64,000 nucleotides of DNA. Origin: an uncultured Eggerthella sp. Its GTDB lineage: Bacteria; Actinomycetota; Coriobacteriia; Coriobacteriales; Eggerthellaceae. A program made the translations under genes and the position numbers. The DNA lies in the NCBI GenBank assembly GCA_900553605.1, contig USDX01000009.1:8529-72528 (forward strand), in the 5' to 3' direction. Positions 34,874-43,938 of this stretch are shown in pieces. The notes under the pieces are model-generated. The model was not told the DNA's origin and did no database searches. It worked only from the letters and a program-made list of their open reading frames with translations. Positions within the stretch are counted from its first letter, which is position 1. Each line of letters begins with the position of its first letter.

Positions 34874-35893
34874 TTACTCGCCTACCGTTTCATACAAAAT
34901 GATTGATTCCAACTCATCTGAAATCCACTCAGGCTCATCAATGCGAAGAGACTGATCGGCCTCGCATAAGGCGATTCTTTCGTTGTATTTCCGAATAAGC
35001 CGAGCTACGCCACGACGAATGCCACTTGCACTGAATCCTGAAATTTCTTCGATATTCGTTCCGACAAAAGTTTCTATGCTCTGAACTCCAACTTTGCCAT
35101 CCAGCCCCTCGGACTTGAACAAACCCGAGGCAAACGAAACCTCAGAAGCTGGAACAAGAACCACTGACCTGTAGCCATTTCTGCCGTTCTCGATAACACG
35201 ATTTATCAGCTTAGCAGAGGGCGATACCGTAACATGAAATGCCGTATTCCCTAATTGGAAGTCACCTTGCCTGCCTGTCTGTACGTCAGCTGCATTTGCA
35301 TTATCCATTCCGACAAACGCATTCGGAAACCGTAAAGTCAACTTCGCCCCAACAAGATGCTGGGCAACAGCGCCCGTAGGTTTATCGTTCCTGCTCTTCG
35401 CGACTTCAAAAATATCGTCCACAATCTTCGACACAGGTTTTGAGGGGTCGATAGGAACCTGCAAGCATTTCTTATCGAAAAAATCTTTTCCGATACACTT
35501 TACAAAATACCTCTGCAAAGAGGTCGCCGCTGCTTCCCTGCATTCGGGATTGTTTCCAGCATCCCCCAACGCGTCATTAATTAGCGCCGCAAGCTCAATA
35601 GCCTGCTTCAATGTGCCCCTGGAAGTTCTTCCTCCCTCTGACGTAAAAGGCCTATTTTCACCATTGTCAATCAGAACTTTTCTTACAAAAGACCCACTTA
35701 AACCTCTAACTTGGCTGCCGTTTTTAGTACTGACATTCTCAGTCGTAAGGGGATAGTTCCGTTTCAAAAGCTCCGCAACCGCTATCCCCGCCGTCATTAC
35801 ATTGGTATTGACCCTCCCTTTCTTACGGTGAGATTCATACCAATTTTCCGCAATATCGTTCAATAAGGATACCTGATCAGCATACTTCCACAT
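34874..35893 (-). CDS. DUF4928-like protein, probable type II restriction endonuclease
   Basis: 339 residues from the ATG at 35893, behind AAGGAG; an ATG at 35911 is possible. It overlaps the end of the cytosine methyltransferase gene by 17 bases, the usual layout of a restriction-modification pair. Residues ~195-225 contain GAVAQHLVGAKLTLRF and DVQTGRQGDFQ followed by FHVTVSPS, a pattern like a PD-(D/E)xK-type core. I associate the family with DUF4928, found beside C5-methyltransferases. The nuclease role is inferred from pairing and this motif; the recognition sequence is unknown. Noticeably more AT-rich than argH and argG on either side. Confidence 0.65.
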   Translation of the reverse strand: MWKYADQVSLLNDIAENWYESHRKKGRVNTNVMTAGIAVAELLKRNYPLTTENVSTKNGSQVRGLSGSFVRKVLIDNGENRPFTSEGGRTSRGTLKQAIELAALINDALGDAGNNPECREAAATSLQRYFVKCIGKDFFDKKCLQVPIDPSKPVSKIVDDIFEVAKSRNDKPTGAVAQHLVGAKLTLRFPNAFVGMDNANAADVQTGRQGDFQLGNTAFHVTVSPSAKLINRVIENGRNGYRSVVLVPASEVSFASGLFKSEGLDGKVGVQSIETFVGTNIEEISGFSASGIRRGVARLIRKYNERIALCEADQSLRIDEPEWISDELESIILYETVGE

Positions 35894-37019
35894 TGACCTC
35901 GACTCCTTCATCTTCCGAAATCAGGGACGGCAAAACAGCAACCCTTAGAAGCCAATTAACAACAGGGACAGCGACAGCATCTCCAAACGCATACTGTATC
36001 TTCGACTCGCTAAATCCGTCTGTCTTGTATTTACTAGCTCCTTGGAGCTTTGCGTATTCATTGCCAGTCATCCAACGAATACGAACATTATTCTTCCCTA
36101 GAAAAACTACAGCCTGTTTAGATGAGCCACCTCGCGCTGTCCTCAGGCAACCAGCAATATCGTCATTTCGAACCTCCCAAACAGGCTTTCCATTACGCGT
36201 TCGCCTGTAAGCCGTCCGAGCCACAATTTTGCTGCCTTTTTTCATCTCCCGAAAACGAATCAGCTGACTCTCGCTTAGGGAATCGACAAACCTTTCCACA
36301 CGCTCCTCATCCCACCAGCGTGCATCGCTTTCGTTGACTTTATCCGTTATCTCCGTAAAGCCAGAGACCATCAATTCTGGCAATCCTGGCAAAGGCGTTA
36401 CATGCGTCTTCAAAGAAGAATCCATATGTATCCAACGAAGTTTATCGGGCCGAGCAGAAGTATCCAAACGCCCTTCACCAATAGGGTTGAGCAAGCCAAC
36501 AACAAACATTCTTGGCCTTGACTGAGGAAGCCATCGCCTAGCATTCAGCTCAAAAGAATCAACCGAATAACCAAGATTGTTAAAGCATTCAACGACCTTC
36601 CTATAGTCTTCTCCATTATGTGATGTAGCAAGGCCACAAACATTTTCAAGAATCAAAGCCCTGGGCTTTCTTTCGCCCATGCCCCTGACAGCATCAATGA
36701 AGCCAAAGAAGGCTTTCGATTCAGAACCACGGGAAAGCCCCTCCCTTTTACCCGCAAGAGAGAGATTGGTGCAAGGGCTCGAAGCCCATGCGATATCGGC
36801 AGACGGAATATCAAGTGGATTTAAGTTGAATACGTCATCGCAAATCAGGTGCTCCCCGCCCCATTGCTGCCGGTATAGCATGCACTTGGTTTTATCAATG
36901 TCGTTCGCCCAAATGGTCTTAACCCCCGCTTGGGCCATGCCGGCTCGCGCAAGTCCAATGCCAGAAAAAAACTCAATTGCCGTCTTTGGAGCAGAAATAT
37001 CTATAACTTTGTTTTTCAC
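35877..37019 (-). CDS. DNA (cytosine-5) methyltransferase
   Basis: 380 residues from the GTG at 37019 (GGAAGGAG 8 bases upstream); a TTG at 37043 is less likely. Motifs in order: I AIEFFSGIGLARAG, IV SSPCTNLSLAGKR (catalytic Cys), VI LENVCGL, VIII QSRPRMFVVG, and X near the end (YAFGDAVAVPVVNWLL). It methylates C5 of cytosine at a short site, protecting it from the paired endonuclease encoded directly downstream. The variant SPCTNLSLAG in place of PPCQ.FS is seen in several restriction-linked enzymes. AT-richer than its neighbours and inserted in the arginine gene run, which suggests horizontal gain. Confidence 0.93.
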   Translation of the reverse strand: MKNKVIDISAPKTAIEFFSGIGLARAGMAQAGVKTIWANDIDKTKCMLYRQQWGGEHLICDDVFNLNPLDIPSADIAWASSPCTNLSLAGKREGLSRGSESKAFFGFIDAVRGMGERKPRALILENVCGLATSHNGEDYRKVVECFNNLGYSVDSFELNARRWLPQSRPRMFVVGLLNPIGEGRLDTSARPDKLRWIHMDSSLKTHVTPLPGLPELMVSGFTEITDKVNESDARWWDEERVERFVDSLSESQLIRFREMKKGSKIVARTAYRRTRNGKPVWEVRNDDIAGCLRTARGGSSKQAVVFLGKNNVRIRWMTGNEYAKLQGASKYKTDGFSESKIQYAFGDAVAVPVVNWLLRVAVLPSLISEDEGVEVNVEVC

Positions 37020-37172
37020 GTAATTCGCTCCTTCCAATAGCAATAGCTACTATATCGAACATTTGTACTTAAATCTATCAAAGCAGCATTAGATATATCG
37101 TTTTTCGCGCAAACGATAATCCCTTCAAGCCTAATCAATGCCTAGGTGCAGTTCCGCTAGAAAAAGAGGAAC

Positions 37173-37216
37173 AAAAAGGGGCAAGGCATCGGCCTTCGCG
37201 CCATGCCTTGCCCTTT
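37173..37216 (-). terminator. Terminator of argG
   Basis: GGGCAAGGCAT and ATGCCTTGCCC form an 11-bp stem around a ~13-base loop; CCTTTTTGTTCC follows on the minus strand. It lies ~90 bases after argG and before the methyltransferase cassette, so transcription of the arginine genes should stop before argH. Confidence 0.85.
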
Positions 37217-37302
37217 GGGGGTTTCCCTGCGCCGTCAGAATCGCGCGCAGCGTCATCACGGTTTAAGCGAACATTGCGCTGTTCATAGAACAGCGCAATC
37301 GA

Positions 37303-38526
37303 TTATTCGCCGTCGGTAACACCCTGCTCGCGGCGGTTCTTAGCCCAAACCTTGGTGGACAGGCCGTACAGGTCGATGAAGCCCTTAGCTGCCTTGTGGT
37401 TGAAGGTGTCGGCTGCATCGTAGGTAGCCAGACCGTAATCATAGAGGCTGAAGTCGGACTTGCGGCCGGTAACGGTGCAGTTGCCCTTATAGAACTTCAG
37501 GCGAACGGTGCCGGTTACACACTGCTGAGTGGTTGCCATGAAAGCATCAACAGCATGCTTGAGGGGGCTGAACCACTGGCCGTTGTATACCATGGTTGCC
37601 CAGTCATGCTCGAGGTGCAGCTTGTAGCGCAGAACCTCGCGCTCGAGGCACATATCCTCAAGGCCACGATGAGCAACGATCAGAGCCAGAGCGCCGGGAG
37701 CTTCGTAGCATTCACGGCTCTTAACGCCGATCATACGGTTCTCGATCATGTCGATGCGGCCAAAGCCGTTAGCGCCAGCGATCTGGTTCATCTTTGCGAT
37801 GATGTCCAGGTAGCTCATCTGCTCGCCGTCGATAGCAACAGGCAAACCAGCCTTGAACTCAACCTCGATCTCGGTAGCCTCTTCAGGAGCCTTTTCGGGA
37901 TCGGTGGTCATGGTGTAGATGTCCAGCGGAGGACGGTTCATCGGGTCTTCCAGAACGCCACACTCGATTGCGCGGCCCCACAGGTTGTCGTCAATGGAGT
38001 AAGGCTTGCTCTTGGTGGTAGGAACGGTAACGCCATGAGCCTCTGCCCAGTCCATTTCCTCCTGGCGAGTGTGCATATCCCACTCGCGAACGGGAGCAAT
38101 GATTTCCAGCGTAGGATCAAGAGCCTGGATGGAGGTCTCGAAACGAACCTGGTCGTTGCCCTTGCCGGTGCAGCCATGAGCAACGTACTTGGCGCCGTAC
38201 TTATGGGCGGTATCTACCAAATACTTGGAGATCAGCGGACGAGAGAGAGCGGAAACCAGCGGATACTTGTTCTCGAAGTTGGCGTTGGCATAGAGAGCCT
38301 TGGACAGATAATCTGCGGCAAAGTCTTCGCGCATGTCAGCGATGATGCAGTCGATTGCACCCGTTTCCAGAGCGCGCTGCTTAACCTGCTCGAGGCCTTC
38401 GTGCTCCTGGCCAACTTCGCCTACTACGGCAATAACGTCAAGGTTCTTTTCGTCCTGCAGCCACTTGATGCAGACGCTGGTGTCCAGACCACCAGAATAT
38501 GCGAGTACGCACTTATCCTTTGCCAT
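37303..38526 (-). CDS. argG: Argininosuccinate synthase
   Basis: 407 residues using the ATG at 38526 that gives the family start MAKDKCVLAYSGGLDTSVCI; the longer frame from 38583 lacks support. The ATP-binding P-loop YSGGLDTS and the downstream HGCTGKGNDQVRFE segment are diagnostic. It joins citrulline and aspartate using ATP. Last gene before the inserted restriction cassette; a terminator follows. Part of the order argC-argJ-argB-argD-argG. Confidence 0.97.
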   Translation of the reverse strand: MAKDKCVLAYSGGLDTSVCIKWLQDEKNLDVIAVVGEVGQEHEGLEQVKQRALETGAIDCIIADMREDFAADYLSKALYANANFENKYPLVSALSRPLISKYLVDTAHKYGAKYVAHGCTGKGNDQVRFETSIQALDPTLEIIAPVREWDMHTRQEEMDWAEAHGVTVPTTKSKPYSIDDNLWGRAIECGVLEDPMNRPPLDIYTMTTDPEKAPEEATEIEVEFKAGLPVAIDGEQMSYLDIIAKMNQIAGANGFGRIDMIENRMIGVKSRECYEAPGALALIVAHRGLEDMCLEREVLRYKLHLEHDWATMVYNGQWFSPLKHAVDAFMATTQQCVTGTVRLKFYKGNCTVTGRKSDFSLYDYGLATYDAADTFNHKAAKGFIDLYGLSTKVWAKNRREQGVTDGE

Positions 38527-38618
38527 TTCCTTAATACCTTTCACTTGGCAATTATTCATTAATTCAAGCCCACCGAGGGGCATGGGAGGGAAGGCTTGCG
38601 CCTTCCCGAGGTTTTAAG

Positions 38619-39845
38619 CTATTCGCGAACCGCGGCGATCATGCCAGGCAGCGCATCGATCAGCTTGTCGATCTCGTTTTCGGTAACGATCAACGGAGGC
38701 AGGAAGCGCAGCGTATGTTCGCCGGTTGCGTTCAGCAGGAAGCCCTCTTCCAGGCCCTGAGCAACAACCTTATGAGCATCGATGCCCTCTTCCAAGTCGG
38801 CACCGAGCATCAGGCCCATGCCGCGAACCTCGGTGACACCTTCAACCTGAGCAAGCTTCTCGGCGAAGTAGTCGCCCACTTCGGTTACGCGGTCGTCGTA
38901 ATGGCCGCGCGAAAGCGTTGCAAGCGTTGCGTGAGCAGCAGCCATAGCCAGGTTGCTGCCGCCGAAGGTTGAGCCATGGTCGCCCGGCTCGAATGCTTCG
39001 GCAACCTCGATGCGAGCAGCGCAAGCGCCCATGGGGAAGCCAGAAGCGATGCCCTTGGCCATGGTGATGATATCGGGCGTGATGCCCAGGTTCTGGAAGG
39101 CAAACGGGAATTCGCCGCAGCGGAAGATGCCAGACTGAACCTCGTCAACGATGAGAAGCAAACCGTTCTTGCGGCAGAACTGAGCAACGTCATAGAGCGT
39201 ATCGGGATCCCAAGGATATACGCCCGCTTCACCCTGTACGGGTTCGATCATAACAGCGCAAACATCTGCCAGATTGCTGTAAACCGCCTGGTGAAGCGCG
39301 TTCAAATCGTTCATGGGAACGTGCATGAAACCGCCCGGCAGAGGCTGGAAGGCTTCCTGCTTTGCAGGCTGCGCCGTTGCAGCAAGCGTAGCCAAGGTGC
39401 GGCCATGGAAGCTGCGGTCCATCGTGATGATGGTTTGGCCACCGCTGCCCATCTTCTTGGAGTACAGACGAGCAAGCTTGATAGCGCATTCGTTTGCCTC
39501 TGCGCCAGAGTTGGCGAAGAATACCGGCCAAGGAGCGCGGAAGAACTTAGGCACGCATACGTTCAGCATGTCGGAGAGGAGCTTTGCAACCTCGCCGCGC
39601 TGCTCGATGTAGTAGTAGTTGCTAACGTGGATGAGCTTGGCAGCCTGATCCTGGATGGCGCGCACAACGGCAGGATGGCAGTGGCCCAGGCTGTCTACGC
39701 CGATGCCAGCAATAAAGTCGAGATAGGTTTTACCTTCGTCGTCTTTAACTTCCATGCCAGAGCCTTCGACCAGCAGTACCGGCTTGCGAGCGAAGGTATG
39801 CATGACGAAATGGTCGTCGAGCTTCTTTGCTTCTTCAAAACTCAT
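38619..39845 (-). CDS. argD: Acetylornithine aminotransferase
   Basis: 408 residues, class III PLP aminotransferase. Substrate/cofactor segments: SGAEANECAIKLARLYS, ITMDRSFHGRT, LLIVDEVQSGIFRCGEFPF, and the Schiff-base lysine in ITMAKGIASGFPMGA. Converts N-acetylglutamate semialdehyde to N-acetylornithine. Lies ~110 bases after argB and ~90 before argG in the same direction. Related 4-aminobutyrate or succinylornithine enzymes are less likely in this context. Confidence 0.95.
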   Translation of the reverse strand: MSFEEAKKLDDHFVMHTFARKPVLLVEGSGMEVKDDEGKTYLDFIAGIGVDSLGHCHPAVVRAIQDQAAKLIHVSNYYYIEQRGEVAKLLSDMLNVCVPKFFRAPWPVFFANSGAEANECAIKLARLYSKKMGSGGQTIITMDRSFHGRTLATLAATAQPAKQEAFQPLPGGFMHVPMNDLNALHQAVYSNLADVCAVMIEPVQGEAGVYPWDPDTLYDVAQFCRKNGLLLIVDEVQSGIFRCGEFPFAFQNLGITPDIITMAKGIASGFPMGACAARIEVAEAFEPGDHGSTFGGSNLAMAAAHATLATLSRGHYDDRVTEVGDYFAEKLAQVEGVTEVRGMGLMLGADLEEGIDAHKVVAQGLEEGFLLNATGEHTLRFLPPLIVTENEIDKLIDALPGMIAAVRE

Positions 39846-39957
39846 GGTGTTCCTTTCTTTACGGATGGGGATCGGCGCAAACGTTTCCGAGCGCCGAAGC
39901 CCATCCGTTCATTTTACGAGTTTGGGGGTTTAGCGAATACCCCACGCACAGTGTTTT

Positions 39958-40902
39958 CTACAAGTTCTCACTCAAACGAGAAGCCAGGATGCCCAGCGGG
40001 CGCATCTCTTCCTTGGAGAATTCCACTGTGTCGTCGTAGATCAGGGTGCCAGCGCCGCTTGAGGTAAGCAGCTCCACCAAGATCGAATGAGGCTTGGTGC
40101 CATTGACAATGTGCGCACGCGGCACGCCGCCTTCGATGGCTTCCACACATGACTGCAGCTTGGGAATCATTCCGCTGCTTACGCTGCCGGATTTGAGCAT
40201 TTCACGCGTCTCGTTCACCGTCATCTGGGAAATGAGCGAGCTCTTATCCGAGAAGTCTTCGTAGAAGCCGTCAACGTCCGTAAGGAAGATGATCTTATGG
40301 GCGCCGATCGCAGAAGCGATTGCACATGCCGCAGCGTCTGCGTTGATGTTGTAGGAACCGCCGTCGTCGCCCTTTCCTACCGAAGCGATAATCGGCACAT
40401 AGTCAGAGGCGATGAGCGCATTGATGTAGGCGGGGTTCACTTCGGTGACCGTGCCCACACGACCCAGTTCGGGGCTACGCTGCTCGGCGATGATGGTTCC
40501 AGCGTCGGTTCCGTTTACGCCTACAGCCAGGTTGCCATGCTCGTTCATGGCAAGAACCAGCTCTTCATTCACCTTGCCCACCAAGGTCATCTTCACAACG
40601 TCCATGGCTTCGTCGGAGGTAACGCGCTGGCCATCCTTAAACTCAACATCAATGCCGAATTTGTCCATGTTCTTGTTGATGGCAGCACCGCCACCATGAA
40701 CGATAACGGGATTGACGCCCATGATCTTCAGCATAACGATGTCGCTCATCACGGCATTGCGCAGCTCGGGGTCGACCATGGCAGCGCCGCCATATTTGAT
40801 AAGGATGGTTTTGCCCGTGGCGTTCTTGATCCACGGGAACGCTTCAATAAGAACCTCAGCGGTATGAGAAGAAGTTATCTTTCGGTCTCTTGCATATTTC
40901 AT
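39958..40902 (-). CDS. argB: Acetylglutamate kinase
   Basis: 314 residues. Amino-acid-kinase fold with ILIKYGGAAMVDPELRNAVM near the start, VNPVIVHGGGAAINKNMDKF and a C-terminal ATP-binding portion (KIIFLTDVDGFYEDFSDKSS). Phosphorylates N-acetylglutamate; usually the arginine-inhibited step in organisms with the ArgJ cycle. Overlaps argJ by 4 bases (ATGA), so the two are coupled. Confidence 0.96.
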   Translation of the reverse strand: MKYARDRKITSSHTAEVLIEAFPWIKNATGKTILIKYGGAAMVDPELRNAVMSDIVMLKIMGVNPVIVHGGGAAINKNMDKFGIDVEFKDGQRVTSDEAMDVVKMTLVGKVNEELVLAMNEHGNLAVGVNGTDAGTIIAEQRSPELGRVGTVTEVNPAYINALIASDYVPIIASVGKGDDGGSYNINADAAACAIASAIGAHKIIFLTDVDGFYEDFSDKSSLISQMTVNETREMLKSGSVSSGMIPKLQSCVEAIEGGVPRAHIVNGTKPHSILVELLTSSGAGTLIYDDTVEFSKEEMRPLGILASRLSENL

Positions 40903-42155
40903 GAACGGTAGTCTCCATTAATCGAAACGTATTCGTGGGAAAAATCGCAGGTCCATACGGTAGTTTCCGCATCGCCCGCGCCAAGGCTTGCCTCAAGCAC
41001 AATCTCGTCGGCCTCGAAACGTCGCAGCGCCTCTTCCTCACTAAAGGGAACGGGGAGGCCACCGCGCAGAACAGGCATGCCCATGATGTCGATGTCGACG
41101 TTTTCCTGCGCAAACTTCGCACCGGAGCGGCCCAGGGCACCGGCAATTCGGCCCCAGTTGGCATCGTGTCCGTAGATAGCCGTTTTCACCAGCGGCGAAT
41201 TCGCTACGGTGCGCGCAGCCAAATCGGCTTCCGCATCATTTGCGGCACCACGCACCGTAACGGTTACAAGCTTCGTGGCACCTTCACCGTCGCTTGCCAT
41301 CTTGCGAGCAAGCTTCTGGGTTACGGCATTGAGCGCCTGGCAGAACTCGGCATACAGCACGCTATCTTCCCCTGCCAAGGGAGCAGACGCGGCAGCCGCC
41401 TTGCCGGAGGCGAACAGAACGCAGGTATCGTTGGTGGAAGTGTCGCCGTCCACAGTTACCTTATTGAAGCTCTGGTTTACAGCCGAAGAAAGCGCCTTAT
41501 GCAACAACGCTGCAGGGATGGGAGCATCGGTGGTAAGCACCGAAATCATGGTGGCCATGTTCGGCATGATCATGCCCGAGCCCTTCGCCATGCCGCCAAC
41601 AGTAAATGTGCAGCCGGCGTATTCAGCATCGGCAGTCTCGAAGGAAACAGCAGCCTCTTTCGAAACGGTGTCAGTGGTCATGATGGCACGAGCAGCGCTG
41701 TTGCCCGTGGTTTCGCCGAGAATGTCGTGCAGCGCAGGAACGCCGGTTTCGAAGGGGGCAATATCAAGCTGCTGACCGATGATGCCCGTCGAGGCAACCA
41801 GCACGTCTTCGGGCATGCAGCCGACCGTCGAGGCAACGATGCCGGCAGTCTTGCGGGCGTTTTCAAGCCCAACCGACCCAGTTGCAGCATTGGCGATGCC
41901 GGAGTTGATCACCATAGCGCGAGCAAAGCCGTAACCGACCCCGTCAAGGTGTTCGCGGGAAACGGTTACCGGAGCCGCACAGAACACATTCTGGGTAAAC
42001 ACCCCAGCAGCAGGGCACAGTTCGTCTGCCTCGACCAATGCCATGTCAAGGCGGTTGGGGTCATCGCGGAAACCGGCATGGATGCCACCGGCGCGAAAGC
42101 CCTTGGCGGACGAGACGCCACCGTTTTCGATGGTGATCAGGTTCGCTTTAGTCAT
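40899..42155 (-). CDS. argJ: Glutamate N-acetyltransferase / ornithine acetyltransferase
   Basis: 418 residues from the ATG at 42155. The self-cleavage site lies in VDGDTSTNDTCVLFASG (the Thr before N becomes the beta-chain nucleophile). Recycles the acetyl group from acetylornithine to glutamate. Whether it is bifunctional cannot be read from sequence; no argA-type gene is in the window, which fits but does not prove bifunctionality. Starts 12 bases after argC stop. Confidence 0.96.
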   Translation of the reverse strand: MTKANLITIENGGVSSAKGFRAGGIHAGFRDDPNRLDMALVEADELCPAAGVFTQNVFCAAPVTVSREHLDGVGYGFARAMVINSGIANAATGSVGLENARKTAGIVASTVGCMPEDVLVASTGIIGQQLDIAPFETGVPALHDILGETTGNSAARAIMTTDTVSKEAAVSFETADAEYAGCTFTVGGMAKGSGMIMPNMATMISVLTTDAPIPAALLHKALSSAVNQSFNKVTVDGDTSTNDTCVLFASGKAAAASAPLAGEDSVLYAEFCQALNAVTQKLARKMASDGEGATKLVTVTVRGAANDAEADLAARTVANSPLVKTAIYGHDANWGRIAGALGRSGAKFAQENVDIDIMGMPVLRGGLPVPFSEEEALRRFEADEIVLEASLGAGDAETTVWTCDFSHEYVSINGDYRS

Positions 42156-42166
42156 ATTTTTCACTC

Positions 42167-43222
42167 CTAAGAGGGATTGGCAACAGTATCGATCGCTGTA
42201 GCCTCGGGAAGGCCACAGACGATATTCGCACATTGAACTGCCTGACCAGCTGCACCTTTAACGATATTGTCGATAGCGCAGGTGGCAACAACGCAGCCAA
42301 GATCAGCGTTATAGGCGACGCCTACATGCGCACGATTCGTGCCTACAACCGAAGAGGTTTTAGGCTGCTGGCCCAAAGGCAGCACGGTGACGAACGGCGA
42401 GTTTGCGTAGGCGTCGCAGTATCGTCGATGAATCGACTCAACGGTTTCGTTTCGCTGAGCCTCCTGGGTGAGCTGAATGGTTACCGTGGAAAGGAGGCCA
42501 CGGGTTGCAGGGGCCAAATGAGGCGTGAACACCAGGCGACCCTCGATGCCCAGAATCTGCTCGATTTCAGGAGTATGGCGATGGCTGGCAACACCATAAG
42601 CCTCCAAGTTTTCGTTGGCAGAAACAAAATGGGTGCGTGCCGTAGCACTGCGACCAGCGCCGGAAACGCCCGAAATTGCATCAGCGACCACGATGCCTTC
42701 GGAAAGGGCAATGGCGGGAGCCGCAGCAAGAGAAGTAGCAGTTGGGTAGCAGCCTGCGCAAGCCACCAAGACAGATTCGCCGTTAGCGTGACGCTCGGCG
42801 GCGGCGTTCAGCTCTTCGCGATTCAGTTCTGGCTGGCCAAAAGCGGCAGTAGCAAGAAGATCGGGCGAGGTGTGCTGCACCTTGTACCATTTTTCGTAGG
42901 TTTCCTGGCTGCGCAAACGATAGTCGGCAGAAAGATCAACCACCGTAACGCCCGAGTCGAGAAGACCAGGGGCGGATTTCATGGCAACCGTATGAGGCGT
43001 GGCAAGGAACACCACATCGCAGTTGAACAGCTCGGCGTTGTCGTGACGAGAGAAAGCCAGATCGGTTACGCCAGAAAACGCTGGATACACGCTTGCGAGG
43101 GTTGCGCCTTCATCGGAGTTGGAAGTAATAACACGCAGATCGAATTCAGGGTGTCGCAGCACGATGCGCACCAGCTCTGCTCCTGCATATCCGGCTGCGC
43201 CTACGATACCGACCTTCAACAT
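42167..43222 (-). CDS. argC: N-acetyl-gamma-glutamyl-phosphate reductase
   Basis: 351 residues. NAD(P)-binding start MLKVGIVGAAGYAGAELVRI and catalytic cysteine in VACAGCYPTATSLAAAP. Reduces acetylglutamyl phosphate to the semialdehyde. First gene of the leftward argCJBDG run; the promoter should lie in 43223-43330, where there is an imperfect palindrome (43284-43307). No ArgR gene was found in the window. Confidence 0.96.
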   Translation of the reverse strand: MLKVGIVGAAGYAGAELVRIVLRHPEFDLRVITSNSDEGATLASVYPAFSGVTDLAFSRHDNAELFNCDVVFLATPHTVAMKSAPGLLDSGVTVVDLSADYRLRSQETYEKWYKVQHTSPDLLATAAFGQPELNREELNAAAERHANGESVLVACAGCYPTATSLAAAPAIALSEGIVVADAISGVSGAGRSATARTHFVSANENLEAYGVASHRHTPEIEQILGIEGRLVFTPHLAPATRGLLSTVTIQLTQEAQRNETVESIHRRYCDAYANSPFVTVLPLGQQPKTSSVVGTNRAHVGVAYNADLGCVVATCAIDNIVKGAAGQAVQCANIVCGLPEATAIDTVANPS

Positions 43223-43283
43223 TTCGCTGAGCCTTCTTTCGATCTAATCGCCCAACGCGGATGCCCGCGCGAGTTCTTTTAAT

Positions 43284-43307
43284 GAAACACCCTGTACTAC
43301 AGGTTTC
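43284..43307. promoter_or_regulatory. Inverted repeat upstream of argC, possible operator
   Basis: GAAAC-ACC-CTGTA then C then TACAGGTTTC: ten-base arms matching exactly apart from a 3-base insertion in the left arm. It lies ~60-85 bases before the argC start. It could be an arginine-responsive operator or a transcript hairpin; it does not clearly match the AT-rich ARG-box consensus. Confidence 0.4.
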
Positions 43308-43645
43308 TTTAGGGTACTCCAATTCTGCCAGCTAGGTAACCCTCTCCACAAAAGTATGGAACGGAACTGCGGATGATGATGGTGAGCTGGCATCGAGCAG
43401 CAGTGAGGAAGGTGCGAGGAGTGGGGCATGCAATAGCGAGTCTCGTCGATCAACAGGGCGACCAAACCTACCCCCAAGCGCCGCCCTGAATCCCCCGTGA
43501 CGCCCATCAGGCCCGCCACATGGCGCCGCTTTCTTTCCCGTACGGCAATCGATGCCGCGTGCGCCGCTCCCGCGCTGCCCCAAGCTCGTTCCCACGCCGC
43601 CCCGAGCCCGCTCCGGAAACCCAAAAACAAAATTGCGGCCCAAAT

Positions 43646-43786
43646 TGCAACTTTTTTGCGATTAGGGATTGTTGCGTGGCCCCCGATCACGGACTGGGAC
43701 CCAAAAATGCAGGAAATTAGCCGCAAAAAGGAGCTATTCCCGCTTTGCGGGGATGGGAAAGAGTCCGTAATCGCAAAAAAGTTGCA
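43646..43786. repeat. Large inverted repeat in the gap upstream of argC
   Basis: TGCAACTTTTTTGCGATT at 43646-43663 is an exact inverse of 43769-43786, with ~105 bases between and imperfect similarity continuing outwards (A-rich then GCGG/CCGG). A small internal hairpin, CCCGCTTTGCGGG, sits at ~43739. The rest of the 43308-43938 gap shows no gene. It could be a miniature transposable element or a structured RNA. Confidence 0.6.
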
Positions 43787-43938
43787 GAGAAGCCGGGATT
43801 TTTGTTTTCGCATTAGGAGAATCACCGCAACGAGGCGGATCCTGCGAACGGAGACAACCGCGCAAAAAGCAGCAATCACTCAGTTAAAGCGCTGCGTTTT
43901 GAGCAATGAACAATCCACCCGAGCCAAAAGCCAATCTA

